Source: Mucilaginibacter frigoritolerans (GTDB lineage: Bacteria > Bacteroidota > Bacteroidia > Sphingobacteriales > Sphingobacteriaceae). From it: 64,000 bases of DNA. Location of the stretch: NCBI RefSeq assembly GCF_007830615.1, contig NZ_VLLI01000006.1, forward strand, positions 124,001 to 188,000. Direction: 5' to 3'. Positions 1-7,271 of this stretch are shown piece after piece (positions within the stretch are counted from its first letter, which is position 1; each line of letters opens with the position of its first letter). The position numbers and the translations under genes were made by a program. The notes below the pieces were generated by a model that was not told where the DNA came from, did no database searches, and saw only the letters and a program-made list of their open reading frames with translations.

Positions 1-1
1 A

Positions 2-241
2 TTCGGTATGATCAACGCGTTCGCTTCATTAGCAAACGCAGGTTCAGGAAGTTCAACAGCACTTTCAGCATCTATCTCTGAAGCACTTGTAAACACTGCA
101 TTAGGTATCAGTACTTCTGCTACTTCAATTGTAATGTACAACATCTTTACGTCAAAAATTGATAACCTGACTTACGCTATTGACGAAACAGGTTTCAGCA
201 TAGTATCTACATTTGCTGCTTCTCATAAAAACAGCAGATAA
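2..241 (+). CDS. ExbB/TolQ/MotA-family proton channel, C-terminal fragment
   Basis: The frame is open from the window edge and ends at TAA 239-241, so only about 79 C-terminal residues are present. The segment is alanine/serine-rich and hydrophobic, with a pattern (SISEALVNTALG..) typical of the last transmembrane hairpin of MotA/TolQ/ExbB channel proteins. The next two genes encode ExbD-like proteins and the third a TonB-domain protein, which supports the call. In this family the protein forms the inner-membrane channel through which protons drive a periplasm-spanning partner. An internal ATG at 8 is not the real start. The family call rests partly on context because the diagnostic first half is outside the window. 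Confidence 0.75.
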   Translation, partial: FGMINAFASLANAGSGSSTALSASISEALVNTALGISTSATSIVMYNIFTSKIDNLTYAIDETGFSIVSTFAASHKNSR

Positions 242-335
242 TATAAAAGCTATTGCTTAGTTTTTACCGTCCCGATATAGTATTCGGGACGGTTAGTATA
301 TCTGTTATACACTACAAATTAAAACTTAACAAACT

Positions 336-956
336 ATGCCCAGAGTAAAAGTTGCAAGGAAAAGCACAGCAATTGATATGACAGCCATGTGCGATGTGGC
401 CTTTCTTTTGCTTACCTTTTTCATATTAACAGCTAAACCTAAAGTGGAGGATCCGTCAAAAGCTGACGTTCCTACCTCATCAAAGGAAAAGGTTGTTCCA
501 GAACAAAACCTGGCTACCATAAGTGTTGGCCAAACCAATCAGGTTTATTATTCAGTTGACGGCAGCGATGTACGTACTGAAGCATTAAAAGCAATGGGCG
601 AAAAATACCATGTGTCTTTTACTCCTGATGAAATAAAAAACTTTTCAAACACAGAAGTGTTTGGTGTACCAATGAGCCAGATGAAATCATTTTTAGATGG
701 CACCATTGATTCACAACAAAAGTTCCCGCAAAAAGGTATTCCTGTTGATACTACTTCAAATAATGAATTATCAAACTGGATCTTAACTTCACGCCAGGCT
801 GATAAAGCTTTGCATGATAAAGATCTTGATATTGCCATTAAGGGAGATAAAAGGGAACAATACCCGATTATTAGCACAATAATCGAAATATTGGCAAAAC
901 AAAGGCTCTTCAAATTTAGTTTAATCACCGACCTAAAAGCGGCACCTAAAAAATAA
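336..956 (+). CDS. ExbD/TolR-family biopolymer transport protein (first copy)
   Basis: 206 aa with the ExbD/TolR plan: a short basic N-terminus (PRVKVARKS), one transmembrane helix at about 17-33 starting with Asp20 (MCDVAFLLLTFF), then a periplasmic domain. Asp20 sits where the proton-carrying aspartate of ExbD lies. At 206 residues it is longer than typical ExbD (about 140). The extra length is in the periplasmic part, around residues 85-140. It follows the ExbB-like gene and lies 4 nt upstream of a second, different ExbD-like gene. Paired ExbD genes are common in Bacteroidota. Substrate or partner receptor cannot be read from the sequence. Confidence 0.88.
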   Translation: MPRVKVARKSTAIDMTAMCDVAFLLLTFFILTAKPKVEDPSKADVPTSSKEKVVPEQNLATISVGQTNQVYYSVDGSDVRTEALKAMGEKYHVSFTPDEIKNFSNTEVFGVPMSQMKSFLDGTIDSQQKFPQKGIPVDTTSNNELSNWILTSRQADKALHDKDLDIAIKGDKREQYPIISTIIEILAKQRLFKFSLITDLKAAPKK

Positions 957-960
957 AAAA

Positions 961-1500
961 ATGGCAGAATTAGATACCTCCGGCGGGGGTAAACACAAAG
1001 GTGGGAAAGTAAGAAGTAAAAAAGTTTCAACTCGCATTGACCTTACTGCGATGGTGGATCTGGCTTTCTTATTGATCACATTCTTTATGTTTACAACAAC
1101 CCTTGCCAAAAAGAAAGCAATGGATTTAGCCATGCCTGATAATACAGTAAAGACTAATCAATTGCCTGTTGCCGCTACCCGTTCAATGACTATCCTTTTG
1201 GGTAGCCATAACAAACTGGAGTGGTACATGGGTGAGCCAGGTAAATCTGCGCCTACAGTTGATAACTACGGAAAAGACGGCTTGCGCAAAGCACTAATTG
1301 AAAACGGCAAAAAAGTTGCCGCTACACATGCTGCACCTGATAATTTCATGATAGTTTTGATAAAACCAAGTGATAAGTCAACTTATGAAAACCTGGTTTC
1401 TACACTTGATGAAATGAGTATCACAGGTGTTCAATCTTATGCAATTGTAAAAATCACTCCTATGGAACTAGGTGATTTGCAAAAGAATAATATCTATTAG
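961..1500 (+). CDS. ExbD/TolR-family biopolymer transport protein (second copy)
   Basis: 179 aa. The N-terminus is glycine/lysine-rich (GGGKHKGGKVRSKK), followed by a single transmembrane helix at about 29-47 that carries Asp33 (TAMVDLAFLLITFFMF), the expected proton-binding aspartate. The remainder is a periplasmic domain. It begins 4 nt after the first ExbD-like gene, so the two are surely co-transcribed. It is clearly not a recent duplicate, since the periplasmic halves look unlike each other. Likely role: a second subunit type in the same ExbB-ExbD-TonB energy-coupling complex in the inner membrane. Confidence 0.88.
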   Translation: MAELDTSGGGKHKGGKVRSKKVSTRIDLTAMVDLAFLLITFFMFTTTLAKKKAMDLAMPDNTVKTNQLPVAATRSMTILLGSHNKLEWYMGEPGKSAPTVDNYGKDGLRKALIENGKKVAATHAAPDNFMIVLIKPSDKSTYENLVSTLDEMSITGVQSYAIVKITPMELGDLQKNNIY

Positions 1501-1548
1501 TAATATTAATATTACTAAAAACGTTAATTAATATTAAAGCCTAAAACA

Positions 1549-2364
1549 ATGTTAGGATCAAAATTAGACATATTAAATCAGCAATGGATTGATGTCGTAT
1601 TTAGCGGTCGCAACAAAGCATACGGTGCATACGAGTTAAGGCAAAATAACGGTAAAAATACCGCAAAAGCGCTTCTTATCGGCTGTGTATTCTTTGTACT
1701 TGCAATATCTGCTAATACGATTATCAACATGTTCTCTGGATTTATCCCAAAAGGTAAAGAGAAAGTTAAAATCACCAATGTGGTGCTTTCACCTCCCCCA
1801 CCGGATTTGAAGAAACCACCTCCGCCGCCACCACCTGAACCACCAAAACCAAAGATTGACCAGGTTAAGTTCCCTCCTCCGGTTGTAAAACCAGACGTTG
1901 AAGTAAAGGAACAACCACCAACAGTTAAAGAACTGGCAGTTGCAGATCCAGGACAAAAAAATCTGAAAGGTGATAAAAATGCTGACGTAACTATTGATGA
2001 ACCAGCAGGTACATCAGACCAAAAAGTAACCGAAGAGGATCCTAATAAGATCTTTACTTCAGTGGAGCAAGCTCCGGCTTTCCCGGGTGGTTTAGAAGCA
2101 TTTTACAAATACCTTGGTAAAAACATCAGGTATCCTGCAGTAGCACGTGAAAATAACACACAAGGAAGGGTAATTGTAAACTTCGTTTGCGAAAGAGATG
2201 GTTCCCTTACTGATATTAAAGTTGTACGTGGTATTGGTGATGGTTGCGATGAAGAAGCAATTCGCGTAATCAAAGCATCTCCAAAATGGTCTCCAGGTAT
2301 TCAGAACGGACGTCCGGTACGTTGTTCATACACGGTGCCAATTGCATTTACACTTGCAGAATAA
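1549..2364 (+). CDS. TonB-family energy transducer
   Basis: 271 aa. The cytoplasmic N-terminus (about 1-38) has the WIDVVFSGRNKAYGAYELR stretch seen in many Bacteroidota TonB proteins. A transmembrane helix follows at about 42-62, then a proline-rich periplasmic spacer with long proline runs at about 80-105. The C-terminal TonB domain at about 175-271 includes the FPGG and YP-x-A-R-E motifs and ends in a TVPIAFTL strand. In TonB systems this domain contacts TonB boxes of outer-membrane receptors and transmits proton-motive force. The ExbB/ExbD/ExbD genes upstream give it a dedicated motor. No TonB-dependent receptor lies in the window, so its client is unknown. Confidence 0.92.
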   Translation: MLGSKLDILNQQWIDVVFSGRNKAYGAYELRQNNGKNTAKALLIGCVFFVLAISANTIINMFSGFIPKGKEKVKITNVVLSPPPPDLKKPPPPPPPEPPKPKIDQVKFPPPVVKPDVEVKEQPPTVKELAVADPGQKNLKGDKNADVTIDEPAGTSDQKVTEEDPNKIFTSVEQAPAFPGGLEAFYKYLGKNIRYPAVARENNTQGRVIVNFVCERDGSLTDIKVVRGIGDGCDEEAIRVIKASPKWSPGIQNGRPVRCSYTVPIAFTLAE

Positions 2365-2371
2365 AATCATT

Positions 2372-2599
2372 ATGTTATTGAATAATAACCAGCAAAAATC
2401 GCCCAAAAGGCGGTTTTTGCTTATTTTAGGAGTATCAGCATTCATTGCATTTTGTTGCTTAGGACTGATGATTATCTTTTGGGACAGCATGTTACCCAAT
2501 ATGCCAAAGACTCAAAAAACAGTTATCGGTATAGCAATAATCATTTATGCGGGTTTACGTTTTTCAAGGCTTTTAAAGAAAGATCCTAATGAAATATAA
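2372..2599 (+). CDS. Small two-helix membrane protein, unknown function
   Basis: 75 aa from ATG 2372. An in-frame TTG at 2342 would overlap the TonB gene, and the ATG, 7 nt after the TonB stop, is preferred. The N-terminus is basic (QQKSPKRR), followed by two hydrophobic segments at about 14-32 and 47-62 and a charged tail (LLKKDPNEI). It overlaps the next gene by 11 nt, which argues that it is really translated and coupled to the PstS-like lipoprotein. I do not recognise a named family. Position suggests an accessory of the ExbBD/TonB module. Confidence 0.7.
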   Translation: MLLNNNQQKSPKRRFLLILGVSAFIAFCCLGLMIIFWDSMLPNMPKTQKTVIGIAIIIYAGLRFSRLLKKDPNEI

Positions 2600-3530
2600 T
2601 AGAAATCTGAAATATTTTGCTGTTTTATCGCCTCTTTTGTTAATTGCCATTTTCTCGGGCTGTAAACAAAAAACAGATACAACTAAGGCTGTATTAAATC
2701 CTAATGCAAACAAAATGGTTGTTGATGAGTCATTTCAACCCATTGTTGACGAGGAACTGTATATTTTTAAAGCTGCAAACAAAGACACTTTACATCCGGT
2801 AATTTCTTATTCACCTGAAAATATCGCTGTAAACAGTTTTATGGATGACAGCGTTAGAGTTGCCATTCTGGCACGCGATTTAACCGCTAATGAATACAAG
2901 GCCCTTCGCGATACAAGAAATGCTGTGCCCAATATTAACCGCTTTGCTATTGATGCCATAACAATAATAGTAAATGAAGCATCTAATGATACCAGCATTA
3001 CGGTAAGTGAAATAAAAAAAATGCTGGGTGGTTATACTAAAAAAGATAAAGTTATCGTTTTTGATAATCCAAACTCAGGTGTAGTAAGGTATTTAAAGGA
3101 TTTTACTGGTTATAAAGATTTCAAGCAAAAAAATATTTATGCCCTAAAATCCAACAAGGAAGCAATTAAATATGTAGCCGAACACCCTAATGCTATAGGT
3201 ATTGTAGGCTTCAGCTGGTTGAATGATCCTGATAAAGACTATTCAGCCGATGTTCAAAAAGTTAAAATTGTAGGTGTGAAGGATGATGTGAGCAAAAATA
3301 ATGATAACGGATATATTACCCCTTCGCAAAGCTCATTAGCATTAAAGCAATATCCGCTTACCAGAAACTTATATATTTTATACAATACCAGCAAATTAGG
3401 CAAGGATTTTGAGGCTTTCATATTAGGTGATCGCGGACAGCGGATAATTCTTAAATCCGGCTTATTACCAGACATGATTCCGGTAAGAGATATTGTAATT
3501 GAAAAAAAGATTAAAACAAGTAACAAATAA
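2589..3530 (+). CDS. PstS-like substrate-binding lipoprotein
   Basis: 313 aa. The signal peptide ends in a lipobox with lipidation Cys25 (AIFSGC). The body resembles the PBP-like domain of PstS phosphate-binding proteins (VPNINRFAIDAITIIVN near 100-125 and the YPLTRNLYILYN stretch near the end). It starts inside the preceding small gene (11-nt overlap). Classical PstS feeds a Pst ABC permease, but none is present here. The neighbours are ExbBD/TonB and a TPR protein, so the binding fold may have been adopted for another periplasmic task. Phosphate binding is not shown by anything in the window. Confidence 0.75.
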   Translation: MKYNRNLKYFAVLSPLLLIAIFSGCKQKTDTTKAVLNPNANKMVVDESFQPIVDEELYIFKAANKDTLHPVISYSPENIAVNSFMDDSVRVAILARDLTANEYKALRDTRNAVPNINRFAIDAITIIVNEASNDTSITVSEIKKMLGGYTKKDKVIVFDNPNSGVVRYLKDFTGYKDFKQKNIYALKSNKEAIKYVAEHPNAIGIVGFSWLNDPDKDYSADVQKVKIVGVKDDVSKNNDNGYITPSQSSLALKQYPLTRNLYILYNTSKLGKDFEAFILGDRGQRIILKSGLLPDMIPVRDIVIEKKIKTSNK

Positions 3531-3687
3531 AGAAGTTTAAACTTGTACAGTTTTGTTACTAAATTTAAATCAAAAAAATTATATCATTGCAAACTGAATA
3601 TACTGTAAATCAAACTGCAATAAATAGCAGATATGTTTTAAACAGATTATAAACAGTTAATTAATCAACTAAAAACTAAACAAAACA

Positions 3688-3720
3688 ATGCAGTACCCTA
3701 ATGGTGCAGCTAAAAATTAA
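3688..3720 (+). other. Possible 10-codon upstream ORF
   Basis: Within the 214-nt gap before the TPR gene, an ATG at 3688 in an A-rich start context opens a 10-codon frame (MQYPNGAAKN) that ends at TAA 3718-3720, 24 nt before the TPR start. The short stretch TAACTAAAAAC is partly repeated before and after it. It may be a leader peptide or chance. Coding status cannot be shown from one sequence. Confidence 0.2.
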
Positions 3721-3744
3721 CTAAAAACGAAAGATTTATTAACG

Positions 3745-5478
3745 ATGAAAATGATCAATAAAGTAGCCGTCGCGGGGTTGGGATTGGTATTTGCGGGTTC
3801 ATCAGTTTTTGCGCAAAGTTTAGCTGATGCAAAAAAAGCAATTGATGCCGAACAGTATCAGAAAGCTAAATCAATGCTTAAAAACCTTACTACCACGCAA
3901 GCGGATAAGGACGAGAACTTTTTTTACCTGGGCTGGGTATATTTAAAACAAGATTATGTTGACTCTGCAAAAGCTACCTTTAACAAAGGTATTGCGGTAA
4001 ACGCAAAATCAGCATTGAATTATGTAGGCTTAGGCGCTGCTGCTCATGTTGAAAAAGACAACACTACAGCAGCAAATGATTTTAACCAGGCTATTACCCT
4101 TGCTGGTAAAAGCAGCACACCCTATTTGTATGCAGGCCTGGGCTATTTATTACCGGTTAGTGGTAGCGCAGCAGGCGCAACCGGTTCTGCCGTTACACCT
4201 GTAGATGCAGATGCAGCTATCGCCATATTAAACAAAGGCAAAGTTGTTAACCCTAAGGATGCCGTTTTACTGGTTGCTTTAGGTGATGCTTATCGCTCAC
4301 AACTGAAAAGTAACGATGCTTACACAGCTTATTCAGCTGCTTTAGCAATTGATCCTAAATTACCTTCAGCAAACGTTTCTACAGGTGTTTTATGGAGGTA
4401 TGCTGACAACTTTGAAGACTCTGAAAAACAATTTCAGGCAGCTTTAGCTATCGATCCTAATTATGGACCTGCTTACCGTGAGCTCGCTGAAACCAATATC
4501 CGTGAGGCATCAAAAGATGCAGCTACTTATGATGTAAAAACAAAAGAAGCTGTTGAAAACTACAAGAAATATATCAGCCTTACTGATTACTCTGTTGAAA
4601 CACAAATGCGTTATGCAGACTTCCTGATCCGTACTAAAGATTATGTTACTTTACAAAAAGTAGCTACAGATTTAAGCGCATCAGCAAAAAGTAATTTAAG
4701 GGTTTACCGTTATTTAGGTTATGCTGCTTTCGAAAATAAAGATTATCAATCAGCACTAACCGCTTTAAACAAATGGACTTCTGAAGCTGATCCAAAACGT
4801 TTAATTCCTAATGATTACCTGTACTTAGGCCGTACAGAACTGGCTCTTAAACAAGATTCATTAGGTATACGCGATTTACGTAAAGCTTTAACTTTAGATA
4901 CTTCACAAGTTGATATCTATGGTGAAATAGCCAAATCACTATATGCTTCAGGTAAATACATTGATGCCGGAGAAGCTTACCATACCTTTGCTGAGAAATC
5001 ACGTCAGGCTAAATTAACTGACCACTTTTACGAAGGTTTTAGCTATTACCAGGCTTACAAAGACCAATTGATAAAATCACAGACAGTTAAAACTTTAAAA
5101 CCTGATTCAACATTACTTACCAAAGCCGATTCAGCATTTACTTATGTAGAACGCAAATTGCCTACACCAAATGCACAAATCATATATTTTCACGCAAATG
5201 TGAAGGATTTTGAAGAAGGCGATAGAAATAATATTAAAGGTTTAGCAAAACCACTGTTTGAACAATACATCCAGGTAGTAACTGCAAAAGGTGCACCAGA
5301 TGATAAAACTAAAGGTTATTTAGCTGCTGCTTATGTTTACTTAGGTAACTACGCTCAGTATAAAGAAAAAGATGAAGCAAAAGCGCTTGATCTTTATACC
5401 AAAGCAAAAGATATGGACCCAACCAATCCACAGGTAGTCTATTACTTCGCTAAAAAAGGCGGTGCTAAAAGCAAATAA
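3745..5478 (+). CDS. Tetratricopeptide-repeat periplasmic protein
   Basis: 577 aa. A cleavable signal peptide (residues 1-23, ending SSVFAQ) indicates export. A second Met at residue 3 is an equally possible start. The mature protein is built from TPR-like helical pairs, visible as repeated A-x2-F-x-A-L-x-I-D-P cores (for example AYSAALAIDPKLPSA and QFQAALAIDPNYGPA) and a final DLYTKAKDMDPTNPQV. TPR solenoids mediate protein-protein contacts. The gene closes the ExbB/ExbD/TonB/PstS-like block and is followed by a good terminator, so it is probably the last gene of that unit, although the 214-nt gap upstream allows its own promoter. Confidence 0.88.
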   Translation: MKMINKVAVAGLGLVFAGSSVFAQSLADAKKAIDAEQYQKAKSMLKNLTTTQADKDENFFYLGWVYLKQDYVDSAKATFNKGIAVNAKSALNYVGLGAAAHVEKDNTTAANDFNQAITLAGKSSTPYLYAGLGYLLPVSGSAAGATGSAVTPVDADAAIAILNKGKVVNPKDAVLLVALGDAYRSQLKSNDAYTAYSAALAIDPKLPSANVSTGVLWRYADNFEDSEKQFQAALAIDPNYGPAYRELAETNIREASKDAATYDVKTKEAVENYKKYISLTDYSVETQMRYADFLIRTKDYVTLQKVATDLSASAKSNLRVYRYLGYAAFENKDYQSALTALNKWTSEADPKRLIPNDYLYLGRTELALKQDSLGIRDLRKALTLDTSQVDIYGEIAKSLYASGKYIDAGEAYHTFAEKSRQAKLTDHFYEGFSYYQAYKDQLIKSQTVKTLKPDSTLLTKADSAFTYVERKLPTPNAQIIYFHANVKDFEEGDRNNIKGLAKPLFEQYIQVVTAKGAPDDKTKGYLAAAYVYLGNYAQYKEKDEAKALDLYTKAKDMDPTNPQVVYYFAKKGGAKSK

Positions 5479-5497
5479 GTAATTAAAAGCAAATAAG

Positions 5498-5528
5498 AAG
5501 CCTTCTGATTTATCAGAGGGCTTTTTTA
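5498..5528 (+). terminator. Rho-independent terminator after the TPR gene
   Basis: An 11-bp stem (AAGCCTTCTGA with TCAGAGGGCTT, one G-T pair) closes a TTTA loop and runs into a T tract. It lies 20 nt after the TPR stop codon and just before nuoA. Confidence 0.85.
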
Positions 5529-5543
5529 TTATAGTTCCATTTG

Positions 5544-5551
5544 TATATTTG
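5544..5551 (+). promoter_or_regulatory. -7 promoter box upstream of nuoA
   Basis: TATATTTG matches the Bacteroidota -7 consensus TAnnTTTG and ends 4 nt before the nuoA ATG at 5556. Transcription would start about at the ATG, giving a leaderless mRNA. No clear -33 TTTG is seen; that position is occupied by the T tract of the preceding terminator. Confidence 0.5.
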
Positions 5552-5555
5552 CATC

Positions 5556-5927
5556 ATGGAAGTACAAAGTTTGCCCATTAATTATCTGCCCATCATATTT
5601 CAAATGTTGGTGGCTTTAGGTTTTGTGGTTACCACTATGTTTGTAACACATAAAATAGGCCCTAAAAGGGTAACCAAAGATAAATTAACCCCGTTTGAGT
5701 CGGGTATTGAGGTGGTGGGTAATGCCCGTACCCCTATTTCTATCAAATATTTCCTGGTAGCTATCCTTTTCGTGCTGTTTGACGTAGAAGTGATCTTTAT
5801 GTACCCATGGGCGGTAAATTTCCGCGATTTGGGTAAAGACGGCCTGATAGAGATGTTTATTTTTATGGGAACGCTTTTACTGGGCTTTATTTACGTAATT
5901 AAAAAAGGCGCACTAGACTGGGACTAA
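5556..5927 (+). CDS. nuoA: NADH-quinone oxidoreductase subunit A
   Basis: Complex I membrane-arm subunit A with three transmembrane helices. The start is ATG 5556 (MEVQSLPINYLP); a longer frame from TTG 5541 would run through the promoter box. The family signature is clear: the loop segment PFESGIE at about 45-51, then the second helix with LFDVEVIFMYPW, whose acidic residues are the conserved ones of NuoA. At about 123 aa it has normal length. It is the first gene of the nuo locus but is separated from nuoB by about 290 nt containing a hairpin, so it may be transcribed partly on its own. Confidence 0.95.
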   Translation: MEVQSLPINYLPIIFQMLVALGFVVTTMFVTHKIGPKRVTKDKLTPFESGIEVVGNARTPISIKYFLVAILFVLFDVEVIFMYPWAVNFRDLGKDGLIEMFIFMGTLLLGFIYVIKKGALDWD

Positions 5928-6219
5928 TCTCGTCGCTCAACTCCCCTCAAAAGGGGAGCTCGTTTATAGAAAAAGAAAAGATTAAAAGTCTTCTGCAATA
6001 TTGAAGATTTAAGAAAGATCAGTTTAGACTGTTTCTAAATAAATTTACCATATTACATAGTGTAAGCCTTACATAGTAAAATGTTGTAAATTTGTCATAT
6101 ATAAGCATAAACATAATATGCTCAAGTCTTTTAAAAACGTTAAGCTATATATAATTGGACTAACGTAAATATTAAAGGCTTTTGACTTAAAATTGATGGG
6201 TTTTTGTATCAAATAAATC
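5928..6219 (+). other. nuoA-nuoB intergenic region
   Basis: 292 nt with no gene visible. It holds the hairpin at 5941-5958, a TAAATTTG match to the -7 promoter consensus near 6086-6093, and AT-rich sequence up to nuoB. The gap is long compared with the near-zero spacing elsewhere in nuo, so nuoB probably has its own promoter here. No protein-binding site could be recognised. Confidence 0.5.
5941..5958. repeat. Short G/C-rich hairpin between nuoA and nuoB
   Basis: CTCCCCT and AGGGGAG form a perfect 7-bp stem around CAAA, 13 nt after the nuoA stop. There is no T tract, so it is not a classical terminator. It resembles in style the CCCCT-GA-AGGGG hairpins found at 33256-33335 and may be a dispersed intergenic hairpin element or an mRNA 3' stabiliser. 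Confidence 0.5.
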
Positions 6220-6762
6220 ATGAGTGATATTCAATTAGTTGATGCCCCGGCAGGTGTAGAAGGAGCAGGTTTTTTCGCAACCTCGCTTGATAAAGCAATC
6301 GGTATAGCACGTTCAAATTCATTATGGCCATTGCCATTTGCTACTTCGTGCTGCGGAATAGAATTTATGGCAACCATGGCATCTCATTATGATTTGTCGA
6401 GATTTGGTGCCGAGCGTTTAAGCTTCTCGCCAAGGCAGGCAGATCTTTTAATGGTTATGGGTACCATTGCCAAAAAAATGGGACCAGTTTTAAGGCAGGT
6501 TTATTTGCAGATGGCAGAACCCCGCTGGGTTATTGCCGTTGGCGCATGCGCATCAAGCGGTGGTATATTTGATACTTACTCTGTGTTACAGGGTATTGAT
6601 GAAATTATTCCTGTTGACGTTTATGTTCCGGGATGCCCACCGCGTCCAGAAGCTATTATTGATGGCTTTATGAACATCCAAAAGCTGGTTCAAACAGAAA
6701 CTTTACGTCGTAGAAACGAACCACAATACCAAAAACTATTAGCTTCATACGGAATACAATAA
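6220..6762 (+). CDS. nuoB: NADH-quinone oxidoreductase subunit B
   Basis: 180 aa. Peripheral complex I subunit that holds cluster N2, the last Fe-S centre before quinone. All four ligands are visible: adjacent Cys44-Cys45 (TSCCGIEFM), Cys110 (VGACASSGG) and Cys139 (VPGCPPRPE). The length is typical. Its stop codon overlaps the nuoC start by one base (TAATG), which indicates translational coupling. It begins the compact nuoB-nuoI block. Confidence 0.98.
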   Translation: MSDIQLVDAPAGVEGAGFFATSLDKAIGIARSNSLWPLPFATSCCGIEFMATMASHYDLSRFGAERLSFSPRQADLLMVMGTIAKKMGPVLRQVYLQMAEPRWVIAVGACASSGGIFDTYSVLQGIDEIIPVDVYVPGCPPRPEAIIDGFMNIQKLVQTETLRRRNEPQYQKLLASYGIQ

Positions 6763-7265
6763 TGGGCAAAATAACAAACGAAGAGCTTTTAAGCAAAATA
6801 GGTGCTCAGTTCAACGATAAGGTAACTACAATAGGCGAACCATTTGGCTTGCTTACACTGGAAACTACCAGGGAGCACATTATTGACGTTTTAACTTATT
6901 TAAAAAACGATCCCACTCTTCAATTCATTTATCTAACAGATATTACCGCTATCCATTATCCTGAACAGGAAAAAGCTATCGGTATTATTTATCATTTACA
7001 TAGCCTGGTACACAATACCCGTATCCGTTTAAAAGTTTTTTTAACTGATGGTGATGTACACATCCCTACTGCCACCGTTTTATGGAATGGCGCTAACTGG
7101 ATGGAAAGAGAAACTTACGATTTTTTCGGGGTAATATTTGACGGACATCCTGATTTACGCAGGATATTGAACGTTGACGATATGACAGCGCACCCTATGC
7201 GGAAAGAGTTTCCATTGGAAGACCCTAACCGTGTTGATAAGAAAGATTATTTTTTTGGAAGATAA
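6762..7265 (+). CDS. nuoC: NADH-quinone oxidoreductase subunit C
   Basis: 167 aa. The 30-kDa subunit of complex I, which lies beside NuoD in the quinone-binding arm. The C-terminal signature is present: ERETYDFFGVIFDGHPDLRRIL at about 120-141, then MRKEFPLEDPNR near 150. It is a separate protein here, unlike the NuoCD fusion of enterobacteria. It starts on the last base of the nuoB stop and ends 6 nt before nuoD. Confidence 0.97.
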   Translation: MGKITNEELLSKIGAQFNDKVTTIGEPFGLLTLETTREHIIDVLTYLKNDPTLQFIYLTDITAIHYPEQEKAIGIIYHLHSLVHNTRIRLKVFLTDGDVHIPTATVLWNGANWMERETYDFFGVIFDGHPDLRRILNVDDMTAHPMRKEFPLEDPNRVDKKDYFFGR

Positions 7266-7271
7266 CAGAAA

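Noticed and set aside
548..1030. 160-codon minus-strand frame over the two ExbD genes
   Set aside because: It crosses the junction of two clear ExbD genes in the other strand, with no recognisable product or start context.
2342..2371. Upstream TTG start for the small protein after TonB
   Set aside because: It would overlap the TonB C-terminus and put an unrelated polar stretch first; the ATG at 2372 fits better.
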